In this document: positions 29,113 through 40,441 of the stretch, piece by piece
How positions within the stretch are numbered: the first letter of the stretch is position 1
How the letters are laid out: the number at the start of each line of letters is the position of its first letter
Assembly: GCF_002499975.2 (NCBI RefSeq)
Contig: NZ_CP052766.1
Span: 1,364,001-1,428,000, forward strand
Length of the DNA: 64,000 nucleotides
Direction of reading: 5' to 3'
Source of the DNA: Alteromonas pelagimontana
Lineage (GTDB): Bacteria > Pseudomonadota > Gammaproteobacteria > Enterobacterales > Alteromonadaceae
Program-made: the position numbers and the translations under genes
The notes under the pieces: model-generated
The model's database searches: none
The model's input: only the letters and a program-made list of their open reading frames with translations
What the model was told of the DNA's origin: nothing

Positions 29113-30194
29113 AAAATTTATCTACTCAACATTGGCAATACGTGTGGGACGAGCCTGTAGCCACTGGCGCCTTCAAAACACGACCTGAGGACTTTCAGGT
29201 AATTGAAGCTTTGGGCTACGAACCTGCTGGTGAAGGAGAGCACCAGTTTTTGTTTATCGAAAAAGTTAACCTCAACACCGCGTTTGTCGCTGAACAGCTT
29301 GCCAAATTTACTGGACTGCCACTTCGCAACGTAACGTACGCAGGACGTAAGGACAAATTTGCCCTTACCCGGCAGTGGTTTGGCCTTCACGCTCCGGGAA
29401 AGCCGAATTTTGACTTCTCTGGCTTCACATTGCCGGGGGTGAAGATTTGTCAACACAGCCGACACAACAGGAAGTTGAAAACCGGGCAATTACAAGGCAA
29501 CGACTTTGTTATCACGCTTCGCCATATTACCCAGCCTGCCACTATTATTCAGCGGCTTGAACGTATCAGCAGTCACGGCGTTCCAAACTACTTTGGTGAG
29601 CAACGCTTCGGCGTGATGCGGGTAGATGAAAACGGCAAACGTCAGGAAGGCGGTAATTTGGCGCTGGCGCAACGGATGGTGGCAGGCGAAGCTATCCGCA
29701 ATCGCAACAAGCGCTCTATGGCACTGTCGGCACTACGCAGTTGGCTGTTTAATGAGTGTATTTCTGTGCGCATTGGACAAGGTGACTTTGACAACATACT
29801 TGCCGGAGATGCCCTGATGCTCAAAGGCTCCAATAGCTTTTTTATTGAAGACGGATCCGACACCACAGTGAATACCCGATATCAACAGCAGGATCTGGCG
29901 CCTACAGCACCACTTTGGGGCCAAGGCAAATTGGCAGTGACTGCGCAGGCTTTAGCGTTAGAATCCACTATCACTGCAGCTTTTCCTGAGGTAACACAAT
30001 ATCTGGAGCAGGCAGGGCTAAAACAGGAGCGCAGACCCATAAAAATTTGGCCTGAGCGCCTTGAATGGCAACTTGTTGATGATACATTGACCCTTTCTTT
30101 TGGTTTGCCAAGCGGCTGTTTTGCGACATCTGTGTTACGAGAATGTGTGCAACTGATGGATCCGCCGCAAACTCATTTACCGGAGTCTTTATGA
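29109..30194 (+). CDS. truD: tRNA pseudouridine synthase D (U13)
   Basis: This is a 361-residue enzyme that makes pseudouridine at position 13 of tRNA-Glu. [20 protein letters not shown] holds the catalytic aspartate (AGRKD). [12 protein letters not shown] and [17 protein letters not shown] are TruD signatures. The end overlaps the start of surE by 4 bases (ATG 30191), so these genes are translationally coupled. Confidence 0.95.
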   Translation: MKNLSTQHWQYVWDEPVATGAFKTRPEDFQVIEALGYEPAGEGEHQFLFIEKVNLNTAFVAEQLAKFTGLPLRNVTYAGRKDKFALTRQWFGLHAPGKPNFDFSGFTLPGVKICQHSRHNRKLKTGQLQGNDFVITLRHITQPATIIQRLERISSHGVPNYFGEQRFGVMRVDENGKRQEGGNLALAQRMVAGEAIRNRNKRSMALSALRSWLFNECISVRIGQGDFDNILAGDALMLKGSNSFFIEDGSDTTVNTRYQQQDLAPTAPLWGQGKLAVTAQALALESTITAAFPEVTQYLEQAGLKQERRPIKIWPERLEWQLVDDTLTLSFGLPSGCFATSVLRECVQLMDPPQTHLPESL

Positions 30195-30943
30195 AAATAC
30201 TATTGAGTAACGACGATGGCGTGTTTGCTAAAGGTATTATCACGCTTCACGCCGCACTGGCGAGTGAACACGATGTTACCGTGATCGCACCTGACCGCAA
30301 CTGTAGCGGCGCCAGCAATGCCCTTTCACTGCACCAGCCGTTACGAATTCAGCAGATGGAAAATGGCTTCTACTCGGTCAACGGAACGCCTTCCGATTGT
30401 GTTCATTTGGGCGTCAACCGATTTTTAGAAGAAGAGCCAGACTTGGTGGTTTCTGGTATTAATCACGGTGCCAATCTTGGCGATGACGTGGTTTATTCTG
30501 GTACTGTTGCTGCGGCAACGGAAGGCCGGTACATGGGGTTACCGGCTATTGCAGTTTCCCTTACCAGCCATCAAGGCGAGCATTTTGAGACGGCTGCGCA
30601 GGTGGTAATGGATATAATTCGAAAATTGCAGCATCATCCTCTGCCAGCCAATCAAATCTTAAATGTGAATGTACCTGATGTTCCTTATGATTCGCTTAAC
30701 GGTGTAAAAATTACTCGTCAAGGCCGCAGACATCGGGCAGAAGCCATGGTACAAAGTACCGATCCATTTGGCCGCGTAATTTATTGGTACGGCCCCGCGG
30801 GCGGTGAACAGGATGCTGGCCCAGGTACTGATTTCAACGCCATTGCCGAAGGATATTGTTCCGTTACACCACTTAGCGTAGACATGACGGCTTATCAAAG
30901 CCTGGATGAAATGAAAGAATGGTTATCCAAGAACCAAAACTAA
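30191..30943 (+). CDS. surE: 5'/3'-nucleotidase SurE
   Basis: This 250-residue survival protein acts as a metal-dependent nucleoside monophosphatase. [16 protein letters not shown] has the metal-binding DD pair, and [15 protein letters not shown] and [24 protein letters not shown] complete the active site. The ATG at 30191 was chosen because it begins exactly at the conserved [10 protein letters not shown]; longer in-frame starts would overlap truD more. Confidence 0.96.
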   Translation: MKILLSNDDGVFAKGIITLHAALASEHDVTVIAPDRNCSGASNALSLHQPLRIQQMENGFYSVNGTPSDCVHLGVNRFLEEEPDLVVSGINHGANLGDDVVYSGTVAAATEGRYMGLPAIAVSLTSHQGEHFETAAQVVMDIIRKLQHHPLPANQILNVNVPDVPYDSLNGVKITRQGRRHRAEAMVQSTDPFGRVIYWYGPAGGEQDAGPGTDFNAIAEGYCSVTPLSVDMTAYQSLDEMKEWLSKNQN

Positions 30944-30980
30944 AAATACGTTTCGTACTTACAGGAAAGCAAGCACTGCT

Positions 30981-31616
30981 ATGAGACCATCGAGAAAAGG
31001 GGAATTACTCGCTGAACTGCTCTTCAGGGAAGGAGTGAAAAACCAGCGGGTACTGAATGCTATTGCGTCAACACCGCGTGAGATCTTTTTACCCGATGCT
31101 TTACGCCATAAAGCCTATCAAAATACAGCGCTTCCTATTGGTCAGGGGCAGACAATATCGCAGCCTTACATAGTCGCGAAAATGACCGAGTTGTTGTTAA
31201 AGTCTCCCAACCCACCGCAAAAGGTGCTGGAAATTGGCACGGGCTCAGGTTTTCAAACAGCAATCCTTGCACAACTTTTCAACCATGTTTATTCGGTGGA
31301 ACGTATTAAGACGCTGCAGTTCCAGGCTAAGCGGCGCATGAACCAACTTCATCTTCATAACATTTCCATGAAGCATGGTGATGGGTGGAAAGGCTGGGCT
31401 TCCAAAGGTTCTTTTGATGCGATCATTGTTACTGCGGCAGCCAGTCACCTACCTGAAGAGCTGTGCGCGCAATTAAGTGAGGGTGGAAGACTGATTATTC
31501 CGGTGGGGCACGAGCAGCAATCACTGTTATGTATTGACCGTATAAACGGAGAATTTCAAACCGACACAATTGAAGCAGTACGGTTTGTACCTTTAATAGC
31601 AGGAGAGCTAATGTGA
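30981..31616 (+). CDS. pcm: Protein-L-isoaspartate O-methyltransferase
   Basis: This 211-residue enzyme repairs isoaspartyl residues using SAM. The SAM motif is [40 protein letters not shown] and [16 protein letters not shown] are PCMT signatures. It lies in the surE-pcm pair and overlaps the next gene by 4 bases. Confidence 0.95.
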   Translation: MRPSRKGELLAELLFREGVKNQRVLNAIASTPREIFLPDALRHKAYQNTALPIGQGQTISQPYIVAKMTELLLKSPNPPQKVLEIGTGSGFQTAILAQLFNHVYSVERIKTLQFQAKRRMNQLHLHNISMKHGDGWKGWASKGSFDAIIVTAAASHLPEELCAQLSEGGRLIIPVGHEQQSLLCIDRINGEFQTDTIEAVRFVPLIAGELM

Positions 31617-32191
31617 GAATATTCCAGGCGTGTTATGACTTAGCGATACGGTGGTCAAAGCATCCTCATGCCACCCGTTATTTGGGGGCTCTGAGTTTCG
31701 CTGAATCTATGTTTTTTCCTATTCCTCCGGACGTCATGCTAGCGCCAATGTCTCTTTCTCAACCCACTCGCGCGTGGCGTTTTGCATTATTGACTACTAT
31801 CGCTTCGGTGTTAGGTGGAATAGGCGGTTACCTTCTTGGCTTCTTTACTTTCGAAGCTTTGATACAGCCTTACGTAATGTCAGTTGGATATGAGTCAAAA
31901 CTTACTACTGTTATGGAATGGTTTGAACTTTACGGCGTATGGATTGTTTTTCTGGCAGGCTTTTCCCCTATTCCCTATAAAGTATTCACTATCAGCGCCG
32001 GCGTCTTACAAATGGCAATTCTGCCTTTCATTTTAGCGTCGGTTATTGGCAGAGGCGCCAGGTTCTTCTTAGTGGCAGCATTAATGCGTTGGGGCGGAGC
32101 ACCAATGGAAGCAAAGTTACGACAGTATGTGGAAGTATTGGGTTGGGCCGTTGTCATAATTGCGATAGCTGCCTATATAATCCTTAGGTAG
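31613..32191 (+). CDS. YqaA-type DedA/SNARE-associated membrane protein
   Basis: This 192-residue membrane protein has about four to five hydrophobic helices. It carries the family elements [34 protein letters not shown] and [18 protein letters not shown] (proline-rich re-entrant loops). YqaA belongs to the DedA-like superfamily implicated in phospholipid flipping and envelope homeostasis, but this member is uncharacterised. The 4-base overlap with pcm and 1-base gap to nlpD suggest one transcript. Confidence 0.85.
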   Translation: MRIFQACYDLAIRWSKHPHATRYLGALSFAESMFFPIPPDVMLAPMSLSQPTRAWRFALLTTIASVLGGIGGYLLGFFTFEALIQPYVMSVGYESKLTTVMEWFELYGVWIVFLAGFSPIPYKVFTISAGVLQMAILPFILASVIGRGARFFLVAALMRWGGAPMEAKLRQYVEVLGWAVVIIAIAAYIILR

Positions 32192-32192
32192 C

Positions 32193-33068
32193 ATGGCATT
32201 TTCAGGTGTCTCCTCAGCCTACAGAGCCCTGCAGCTTTTAATTGTCTTAGGGGCGTTAGGTGGTTGTAGCAGTGATCATCGCCCCGCACCAGTGGTGTTA
32301 CTAAACAGCCAACCTGACGTTGCCGATGAAGGGTACAGCGGTGATACGTATACGGTAAAATCCGGAGATACCTTATTCGCTATTGCCTGGTATACCGGCA
32401 ACGATTATCGTGATATTGCGCGTTATAACAACTTACGCGCTCCCTACTCTATCTACCCCGGGCAAACACTGCGGGTAGTCGCACCACGAACAGCTAAGTC
32501 ACCCTCTTCTTCCGCCATAAAAGGCCGTAGTGGTCCGACCTCGACGAAGAAATCTACATCTGTTGTTGACCCACAAAATAAGCAAGCGTATGGTGAAAGT
32601 GAAAATAATGTTAACAACCAGAGAGTTAAGGCGGTTGAAAATTCGGCAAAAAATGTCGCAAAACAATCGCCCTCTTCTTTCCCAGCCACTGTCCAACAAT
32701 GGGTTTGGCCGGCAAAAGGAAAGTTGGTTGGCACTTTCAGCAAGGTAGAATCTGGGAGTAAAGGAATAGAAATAAGTGCTCCACACGGCACTCGCGTAAA
32801 TGCCTCAGCAGCGGGAAAAGTGGTGTACTCAGGCAACGCTTTAAGAGGGTATGGTAATTTAATTATTATTAAACACACCGATTCGTTCTTAAGCGCGTAT
32901 GCACATAATGATACTAACATGGTGAAAGAACAGCAGTGGGTGACAGCCGGTCAACAAATTGCCACCATGGGTAAAAGCGGAACAGATTCGGTCAAACTTC
33001 ATTTTGAAGTTAGGTATCGCGGGAAGTCGTTAGATCCTCTGCGGTACCTGCCAAAAGCGAAACCTTAA
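32193..33068 (+). CDS. nlpD: Lipoprotein NlpD, amidase activator (LysM-M23)
   Basis: This 291-residue protein has a lipoprotein signal with lipobox LGGCSS (Cys about residue 25). A LysM domain spans about 50-95 (YTVKSGDTLFAIAWYTGNDY, APYSIYPGQTLRVV). A serine/lysine-rich linker and a degenerate M23 (LytM) domain follow (KGIEISAPHGTRVNASAAGKVVYSG, GYGNLIIIKH, LHFEVRYRGKSLDPLRYL). The zinc-binding residues of active peptidases are not all present, as expected for NlpD, which activates AmiC for septal splitting. The main rpoS promoter usually lies inside nlpD. Confidence 0.93.
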   Translation: MAFSGVSSAYRALQLLIVLGALGGCSSDHRPAPVVLLNSQPDVADEGYSGDTYTVKSGDTLFAIAWYTGNDYRDIARYNNLRAPYSIYPGQTLRVVAPRTAKSPSSSAIKGRSGPTSTKKSTSVVDPQNKQAYGESENNVNNQRVKAVENSAKNVAKQSPSSFPATVQQWVWPAKGKLVGTFSKVESGSKGIEISAPHGTRVNASAAGKVVYSGNALRGYGNLIIIKHTDSFLSAYAHNDTNMVKEQQWVTAGQQIATMGKSGTDSVKLHFEVRYRGKSLDPLRYLPKAKP

Positions 33069-33139
33069 CAATAAACAATAATAAGAAATTCAAAGGAGCG
33101 AACATCATAAGGTAACCATACAGAGCAGGAGATGCAGTT

Positions 33140-34138
33140 GTGGATCAACTAAAAACCACTGTAATCGAATCAAATTTTCGTAAAGAGGATAACGCTGTCG
33201 CCGTGCCAGATGCAGTAAAGGCTGACGCAACCCTGAACGATGACCTGGATGATTCAAATGAAGACGTACTCTTCAACCAGGAAGAGCTTCCCAAAAACCT
33301 CGATGCCACCCAGCTTTACCTCGGTGAAATCGGATTTTCCCCCCTACTAACCGCAAAAGAAGAAGTATACTTTGCCAGACTCGCGCTTAAAGGTTGCGAA
33401 GCATCCCGCAAACGCATGATAGTAAGCAATCTCCGTCTGGTTGTTAAAATCGCACGACGTTACAACAATCGAGGGCTGGCGCTACTTGACCTCATTGAAG
33501 AAGGAAACCTGGGACTCATTCGTGCTGTCGAAAAATTTGATCCCGAGCGAGGATTCAGATTCTCAACCTATGCCACATGGTGGATTCGTCAGACCATAGA
33601 ACGTGCGATTATGAATCAAACACGCACGATTCGCCTTCCTATACATGTGGTTAAAGAGCTGAATGTTTATTTACGTGCAGCAAGGGAGCTGTCTCAGCAA
33701 CTGGATCATGAGCCAACCGCAGAAGAAATTGCTTTTGCTCTTGATAAACCTGTTGATGAAGTAACGAAGATGTTGAGGCTCAATGAGCGTATTACGTCTG
33801 TTGATACGCCAATTGGTGGAGAGAACGATAAAGCGCTGCTGGATATTTTGGCTGATAGTAAAGAATACGGTCCTGAGGAAAACCTTCAGGATACCGATAT
33901 CAAGTCAAATATCATTCACTGGCTGGAAGATCTTAACCCTAAACAGCGCGAGGTATTAGCGCGCCGCTTTGGTTTAATGGGTTATGAACCTTCAACGTTA
34001 GAAGATGTAGGCGCTGAAATTGGTCTTACCCGTGAGCGTGTCAGGCAGATTCAGGTGGAAGCGCTGCGCCGTCTGCGGGACATGTTAGGCCATCAAGGGC
34101 TGACACTGGAAAACCTGTTCGATCAGATGGGTGAATAA
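33140..34138 (+). CDS. rpoS: Stationary-phase sigma factor RpoS
   Basis: This 332-residue sigma-70 family factor has [20 protein letters not shown] (region 1.2), [20 protein letters not shown] and [19 protein letters not shown] (region 2), and [20 protein letters not shown] (region 4.2). Translation starts at GTG 33140 with AGGAGA 8 bases upstream; a nearer ATG (33132) is out of frame. Length and the nlpD-rpoS order identify RpoS. It directs the general stress response and is expected to be controlled by transcription, translation and ClpXP turnover. Confidence 0.96.
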   Translation: MDQLKTTVIESNFRKEDNAVAVPDAVKADATLNDDLDDSNEDVLFNQEELPKNLDATQLYLGEIGFSPLLTAKEEVYFARLALKGCEASRKRMIVSNLRLVVKIARRYNNRGLALLDLIEEGNLGLIRAVEKFDPERGFRFSTYATWWIRQTIERAIMNQTRTIRLPIHVVKELNVYLRAARELSQQLDHEPTAEEIAFALDKPVDEVTKMLRLNERITSVDTPIGGENDKALLDILADSKEYGPEENLQDTDIKSNIIHWLEDLNPKQREVLARRFGLMGYEPSTLEDVGAEIGLTRERVRQIQVEALRRLRDMLGHQGLTLENLFDQMGE

Positions 34139-34189
34139 TTGCCCTTCGTTTTTCCTGGTTTAGGAGAAGTGGTTTTAAATTCTATCGCT

Positions 34190-34221
34190 AAGAAACCGCC
34201 AACATGAGCGGTTTCTTTCTT
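34190..34221 (+). terminator. rpoS rho-independent terminator
   Basis: AAGAAACCGC pairs with GCGGTTTCTT around an 8-nt loop and is followed by TTCTT. It lies 50 bases after the rpoS stop and also borders the convergent small gene at 34234. Confidence 0.8.
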
Positions 34222-34233
34222 AACTACCAGAAT

Positions 34234-34416
34234 CTATATTTTCTGAGCCGACAGCCATGACGCAAATTGTTTAGCGATTTTTTCGGAACTGAAGTTAGCG
34301 CTTGAGCTTCCGGTAGCGTCCTGATAAGTCACCGTAGTCTCGTTGATGCTGATACCACTAACTGGTGGTTTGACTGTAATTAACTGGCCATCTATCTCCA
34401 CTTCTTCAATATTCAT
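34234..34416 (-). CDS. Small conserved-looking hypothetical protein
   Basis: This 60-residue protein (MNIEEVEIDGQLITVKPP...) is beta-rich at the N terminus with a helical end, KIAKQFASWLSAQKI. GAGG about 10 bases before the ATG supports translation. No family was recognised. Its position between two terminable units makes it a likely stand-alone gene. Confidence 0.5.
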   Translation of the reverse strand: MNIEEVEIDGQLITVKPPVSGISINETTVTYQDATGSSSANFSSEKIAKQFASWLSAQKI

Positions 34417-34561
34417 CTTTTACATCCTCGTAATGCATCTATGGTTCTACTAAAATTGCCGCCCCAGCGGACAGGTCATAATCAGCGCCACAAATAATTC
34501 AGATTGAAACGCGAAGCTTAAACTTCTCACATAGCGATCATCGCGCTTCGACAACAATTTA

Positions 34562-37201
34562 TTACAGTGGTAACTCCGCTTCGGATTCTTTCTTATCGCT
34601 ATTGTTTCTGAATTTCTGAAATAACCATCCCAACGCGACCAGACACAGCCCTAGTCCAATGAACGAAATAGCGCGGTAGAGACCTTCCAGATTAGCCATA
34701 TCAATGAGAAACGCTTTTAAAATAACAGCGGCTAAAACACAAAATCCGGCGTTAATTACACGCTGTAACTGGCGGCTTTGGGCCCAAAAAAGCGTAATTG
34801 TAGCGATACATAACCAAACAATTGAGTAGGTGTATAGTTCAGCTTGCCCTGGAGGATTTAGCAGCACCACAAAGCCGTCGTTAAACGCCGCGCGTATTTC
34901 ACCATTAATATATAAAAAAGCCAGTATCACAAAAATTGCCTCAACAGTGCGTTTCAATCTCACAGGCAGTAGTTGGAAATAGAGAATGGTACCTAATAAC
35001 ACCGCTGGTACTGCCCATAATGGCAATAACCAATTAAGCAATAACGGTTCGCCGACGGATATTGGTTCAAAGTAGGGATTGCTGTTCAAAAGAATGTCGA
35101 TGTGAAGTAGTCCGCCCAACATCAACAACAAGCCACCAAAACTTTCATAAAGCAGCCGCAAACGAGTTAATTCGTTTGCGCGCCATAAATAAACCACCGC
35201 CAAAATCCACCAGTTCAGGGCCAGAATGATGGTCTCTTTAAAGCTCAAATCTGCTGGATTGGAATAATGCCCCACTAATGCATAGGTCGTTTCTGTAGTA
35301 ATAAGTAACGCCACCACATGCAAAAACATGCCCGTGAGCCAGGGTTGAAGTTCTGAGGACGGATTAAACCTTTTCGCGACAGCAATAGTGATTAACACTA
35401 AAGGATAAACCACGGCGGTCCAATGCACCGACAAGATCTCTTCGTCCGTATAAAACTCCAGCCAGGGCGCAATCGTTAAACGAACGGCGACCACCGTTAG
35501 CGCTATTTTATAAAGCCAGTCAGGCAATGTCAGTTGCGCCCGATTTGATATGTAGCTCATTGCCGCAATTTGCGCAGTGAACGCCAGCGTCAACACGCTT
35601 GCAGAAAGGAACATTGTCAGGCACAGGGTTAAGCATCCGTTAGCCAAAATGGTATAACAGACGCGTGGCAGATTTGTCTTGGTTTTCATTCCGGCCAACG
35701 ATGCTCCAATGGCAATGAGAGCCAATTCCAGCGCCCAAAGTGGATAAAGCGTATCTTCCATTGCATCAGTGGAGAGTGTATAGCTACACCCGTACAGCAG
35801 CAACGGCGCCAGCACCAGCAACAACAGAAAGCTGCTCCTTCGAGGAAACTGTCTGAGCATCCAAATGCAGTAAGCCAATGCTGCGATAACTGAAATCTGA
35901 ATAAACAAATAGCTGCCTTGAAAGGCCATCTGCAATTGTTCTCCATTTTCTATTGATGATAGAAACGGGAACGAAAAAAGAGCGAACGCCAGCATAAGAA
36001 AAGGCCAGCCGTCAAAAATGCTGTGTCGTTTAGGTAGGAGTAAATACACGCATGCGAAAACGAGATTTGAGGCAATGACGTGACTATCTACCGGATTAAA
36101 AAGTAAAAAAATTCCCATACCCAGCAACGGCAGCACTCCGCCCCATTGCGCTTTACCAAACATAATCAGCCGTTTACTGGTGACCGGGCTAATTTGCCGA
36201 TGTTGCAGCCGCCACCCTAACGTCGGCAACAGCGCAAACAAGTAAATCGTAAACAGACTCAGCAACACTAAAGCCCAAAAGTTATCTGACGTTGCTACGG
36301 TGGTGAAAAACCACAGAAAGTGACCGCTCCAACTTAACCACCACAACCAGTTTCTTTTTACTGATTCCGCCACCCAGATTGCCGAAGCAGAAACCAAAGC
36401 AAGGTACCCTACCAAGATCATAATGTTGTCGGAATCGCCCGGTACCAGAGCAGGCACTGCATAGGCTCCAATTAATCCGATACACGCCAGCAACGGGCCG
36501 AATCGTAAAGCAAGGTAGCTGGCCGTTAAAGAAACAATGGCTAGCAGCGTAAATGCGACTGTAGGTACCAGGAATGTGTAATAGTTGAAAGAGACCAGTA
36601 TCAAGGCATAGCAGGTGATCACGCCCCCGCTGGCGAGCGCCGCGCTGACGTACGGAGAGTGAATATCAAATCGCTTTTTATGTCGTTCCAAATATTCAGC
36701 CACGACAATCAGGGCAATGCCAAAAATTCCGCCGATAGATACTCTGGCAGCGGCGGATAAAAGCCCTGTTTCAATAGAATATTTTGCTAAAAATATTCCA
36801 CCAAAGGCTAGCACTAGCGCGCCAAGCCATAACAGACCATTGCCGTTAAGGAAGCGTTCCAGATCCAGAAATATGGCTTTAGAAGATTTGCCCGAGGTTG
36901 AAGGTTTTGCTTTCTTACCTGACTGTAAAGCTGGCGATATAGGAGCTACTGGCAAGGACGGCAGGTCTGCTGGCCTTTTCTCCAACACTTCCGGTTTCAC
37001 TGAAGTGGGATCAGTGGCCGGCTCAGGCGATACCGTTTGCTGCTCTTTAAGTTGACCAATTTCCTTTTTCTGAACCGCTACTTCTGCTTTTAGTCGCTTT
37101 ACCTCTTCAAATAATACGTTGATTTTTGATTTATTTCGAAACGTGAGAGCAGCCACTACGACTAAGAAGAAGTAAAAAAGAAACCCGATTTCCGAACCCA
37201 T
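34562..37201 (-). CDS. DUF2339 polytopic membrane protein
   Basis: The protein is about 879 residues. It starts with one TM helix (GFLFYFFLVVVAALTF), a coiled coil (INVLFEEVKRLKAEVAVQKK) and a proline-rich linker. Over 20 hydrophobic helices follow, typical of DUF2339 membrane proteins. FLNGNGLLWLGALVLAFGG marks the first DUF2339 helix. AAGGAA 8 bases before ATG 37201 fixes the start; an upstream in-frame ATG at 37300 would add an unsupported segment. Function is unknown; some proteins of this kind have been suggested to act in cell-envelope stress. Confidence 0.85.
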   Translation of the reverse strand: MGSEIGFLFYFFLVVVAALTFRNKSKINVLFEEVKRLKAEVAVQKKEIGQLKEQQTVSPEPATDPTSVKPEVLEKRPADLPSLPVAPISPALQSGKKAKPSTSGKSSKAIFLDLERFLNGNGLLWLGALVLAFGGIFLAKYSIETGLLSAAARVSIGGIFGIALIVVAEYLERHKKRFDIHSPYVSAALASGGVITCYALILVSFNYYTFLVPTVAFTLLAIVSLTASYLALRFGPLLACIGLIGAYAVPALVPGDSDNIMILVGYLALVSASAIWVAESVKRNWLWWLSWSGHFLWFFTTVATSDNFWALVLLSLFTIYLFALLPTLGWRLQHRQISPVTSKRLIMFGKAQWGGVLPLLGMGIFLLFNPVDSHVIASNLVFACVYLLLPKRHSIFDGWPFLMLAFALFSFPFLSSIENGEQLQMAFQGSYLFIQISVIAALAYCIWMLRQFPRRSSFLLLLVLAPLLLYGCSYTLSTDAMEDTLYPLWALELALIAIGASLAGMKTKTNLPRVCYTILANGCLTLCLTMFLSASVLTLAFTAQIAAMSYISNRAQLTLPDWLYKIALTVVAVRLTIAPWLEFYTDEEILSVHWTAVVYPLVLITIAVAKRFNPSSELQPWLTGMFLHVVALLITTETTYALVGHYSNPADLSFKETIILALNWWILAVVYLWRANELTRLRLLYESFGGLLLMLGGLLHIDILLNSNPYFEPISVGEPLLLNWLLPLWAVPAVLLGTILYFQLLPVRLKRTVEAIFVILAFLYINGEIRAAFNDGFVVLLNPPGQAELYTYSIVWLCIATITLFWAQSRQLQRVINAGFCVLAAVILKAFLIDMANLEGLYRAISFIGLGLCLVALGWLFQKFRNNSDKKESEAELPL

Positions 37202-37400
37202 TTTAAAATATTCCTTTTTCACAGGGCGAAAGGTATTAGTAACCAACAAAGTGACAGTCTGCGTTAAGTACACGATGAAGACAAGTAAGCGAATAAGCAA
37301 CTTAAATTCGGGTTGAGTAGGAATCGACTGTCAGCTTATTTTGCTGCTATTGAAACCGGGATAGAATACTGCCGGTCGGTGCTGTTACTAAACCAAAGGA

Positions 37401-37431
37401 GATAAAAGAGCGCGTCTTAGCTGACGCGCTC
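37401..37431 (-). terminator. folA terminator overlapping its stop codon
   Basis: On the minus strand GAGCGCGTC pairs with GACGCGCTC around a 6-nt loop that contains the folA TAA stop, followed by TTTTATC. It is a rho-independent terminator built on the last codons of folA. Confidence 0.85.
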
Positions 37432-37920
37432 AAAGGTCACAAATTCATAATGGTACGGATTATTGTCATCTGGACTAAAAGCTTCTCTCGCCGTTTCGTT
37501 CCATTTTCCTTGTGCGAGATAGTCGGGAAAATAAGTATCACCTTCTACCGCTAAGTCAATAAATGTAAGATAAAGCGTATTGGCTAATGGCATAAATGCT
37601 TCATATATTTTGCCGCCACCAATCACCATGATTTCTTCATCGTGAGGCGTTAGCGTCATGGCTTGATCTATTGCATCATCTGGTGTTGGTACTACACAGG
37701 CATCAGGTAGCAAAAAACCCTGCTTTGAAGATAGTACAATATTGGTTCTGCCGGGTAACGCTTTGCCAATAGAATCGTAGGTTTTTCGTCCCATAATAAT
37801 AGGCTTACCCACAGTTTTCTGCTTAAAATGGCGCAAGTCGGCGGGCAAACGCCAGGGCATACCATTGTCTGCACCAATAACTCTGTTGTGAGCCATAGCG
37901 GCAATCATTGCAATTTTCAT
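37417..37920 (-). CDS. folA: Dihydrofolate reductase
   Basis: This 167-residue enzyme reduces dihydrofolate with NADPH. IAAMAHNRVIGADNGMPWRLPADLRHFK contains the substrate-binding Met20-type loop and the catalytic acidic residue (D in ADLRHF). PIIMGRKTYDSIG and EIMVIGGGKIYEAFMPLA are the NADPH-site motifs. It regenerates the folate used by ThyA (10,953). obgE is upstream on the same strand, separated by 11 bp. Confidence 0.96.
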   Translation of the reverse strand: MKIAMIAAMAHNRVIGADNGMPWRLPADLRHFKQKTVGKPIIMGRKTYDSIGKALPGRTNIVLSSKQGFLLPDACVVPTPDDAIDQAMTLTPHDEEIMVIGGGKIYEAFMPLANTLYLTFIDLAVEGDTYFPDYLAQGKWNETAREAFSPDDNNPYHYEFVTFERVS

Positions 37921-37931
37921 TGTGCCTCCGG

Positions 37932-39101
<1,170 letters not shown>

Positions 39102-39304
39102 TTACTCCGAGTCACTAAGACCTGTCTGTTTTTTTACTGTATTGGCACGTTCTTGGGCCGAAGGATCAGACAAAGGATTAGCCTTCTGAACGGCCTTAAT
39201 GCTCTTACAAGTTTACACTATTGCTACGAATTCGACATGGGAATCCGATTTTAAAAAACCATGCTTTGGCAGGCAATGCACAATTAATCTCTGTCCATCA
39301 AACG

Positions 39305-39336
39305 CAAAAAACCCCGCAAGCGCGGGGTTTTCCTAG
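39305..39336 (-). terminator. rpmA rho-independent terminator
   Basis: On the minus strand AAAACCCCGC pairs with GCGGGGTTTT around a short loop and is followed by further T residues. It lies between rpmA and obgE, so obgE probably has its own promoter or is transcribed by read-through. Confidence 0.85.
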
Positions 39337-39362
39337 CCTGTTCGGCGTAGAGCTAGTCGCGC

Positions 39363-39620
39363 TTATTCGGCAACAATGCTCACGAACTTACGGTTGTTAG
39401 GTCCTTTTACTTCAAACTGAACCTTACCGCTTTTCAGGGCGAAAAGAGTATGATCTTTCCCAATACCCATGTTATCGCCTGCGTGGAAGCGCGTTCCACG
39501 TTGTCTTACAATGATGTTACCTGCAAGTACAGATTCACCACCAAAACGTTTTACGCCAAGTCGTTTACTTTCTGAATCACGACCGTTTTTGGTACTACCA
39601 CCAGCTTTTTTATGTGCCAT
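39363..39620 (-). CDS. rpmA: 50S ribosomal protein L27
   Basis: This 85-residue protein has [20 protein letters not shown] and [21 protein letters not shown], the L27 signature. Its flexible N terminus reaches the peptidyl-transferase centre. It follows rplU by 15 bp. Confidence 0.98.
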   Translation of the reverse strand: MAHKKAGGSTKNGRDSESKRLGVKRFGGESVLAGNIIVRQRGTRFHAGDNMGIGKDHTLFALKSGKVQFEVKGPNNRKFVSIVAE

Positions 39621-39635
39621 GTGTTCGTGCTCCTC

Positions 39636-39947
39636 TTATGCGCTAATGCCAGTAATTTTCACTTCCGTGAACCACTGACGATGACCCATTTGCTTACGTG
39701 AATGTTTACGACGACGGAATTTTACGATTTTAACTTTATCGCCGCGACCGTGATTAACAACCTCAGCAGTCACTTTTCCACCAGCAACAAAAGGCATACC
39801 GATTTTAACATCGTCACCGTTGCTAACCATCAAAACATCACCGAATTCAACGCTCTCGCCCGGCGCGACTTCGATTTTTTCTAAACGAACGGTCTGGCCT
39901 TCAGCCACACGGTGTTGTTTACCGCCACTTTGGATAACCGCGTACAT
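39636..39947 (-). CDS. rplU: 50S ribosomal protein L21
   Basis: This 103-residue protein has [20 protein letters not shown] and [21 protein letters not shown], conserved in L21, which binds 23S rRNA. It is first gene of the rplU-rpmA unit and divergent from ispB. Confidence 0.98.
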   Translation of the reverse strand: MYAVIQSGGKQHRVAEGQTVRLEKIEVAPGESVEFGDVLMVSNGDDVKIGMPFVAGGKVTAEVVNHGRGDKVKIVKFRRRKHSRKQMGHRQWFTEVKITGISA

Positions 39948-40441
39948 ATCTTACTCCGCTCTGCGTCACTTGACGCTTCTTAATTCAAAAAACAGGGCGC
40001 GAATTGTACGTGAAACATCCCCGAATCACAACCCCGGTTTACATAATATTTGATTATTTTTCGGACGAAACAGATTTCGTTTTATTTCGCCATAACCGAA
40101 CCGGTTAACCCTTTGAAAAAAAAGCCATTATTATCTTTAAAATTGGAAACCGGATTTGGGATCTGTGGAGCCTCAGGGAGACTGGATCTGTCTGATCCCG
40201 CGAAATTTACTACCAATCTGAATTCAATTTCTATCGCCACTGAACGTTCAGGATGAGGATGACAAAACTCTCTTTTTACCTAAAAATCCTTTCATAAAGC
40301 CTGGTCAAAAGCACTGTTTATTAACGTTTTATCGGCGAAAGAAAGTAACTCACGGCTTTTTAGAATGACAAGGTGGATACCGCAGCATATTCAGGTACAA
40401 TCAGCCATCTGTTTTTTCTCTGGTATGAATAGCTTCCACCT
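39948..40441. promoter_or_regulatory. Divergent promoter region of rplU and ispB
   Basis: About 490 bases without a credible gene separate two divergent housekeeping genes. It must carry both promoters. I cannot assign individual -35/-10 boxes with confidence. Confidence 0.4.
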
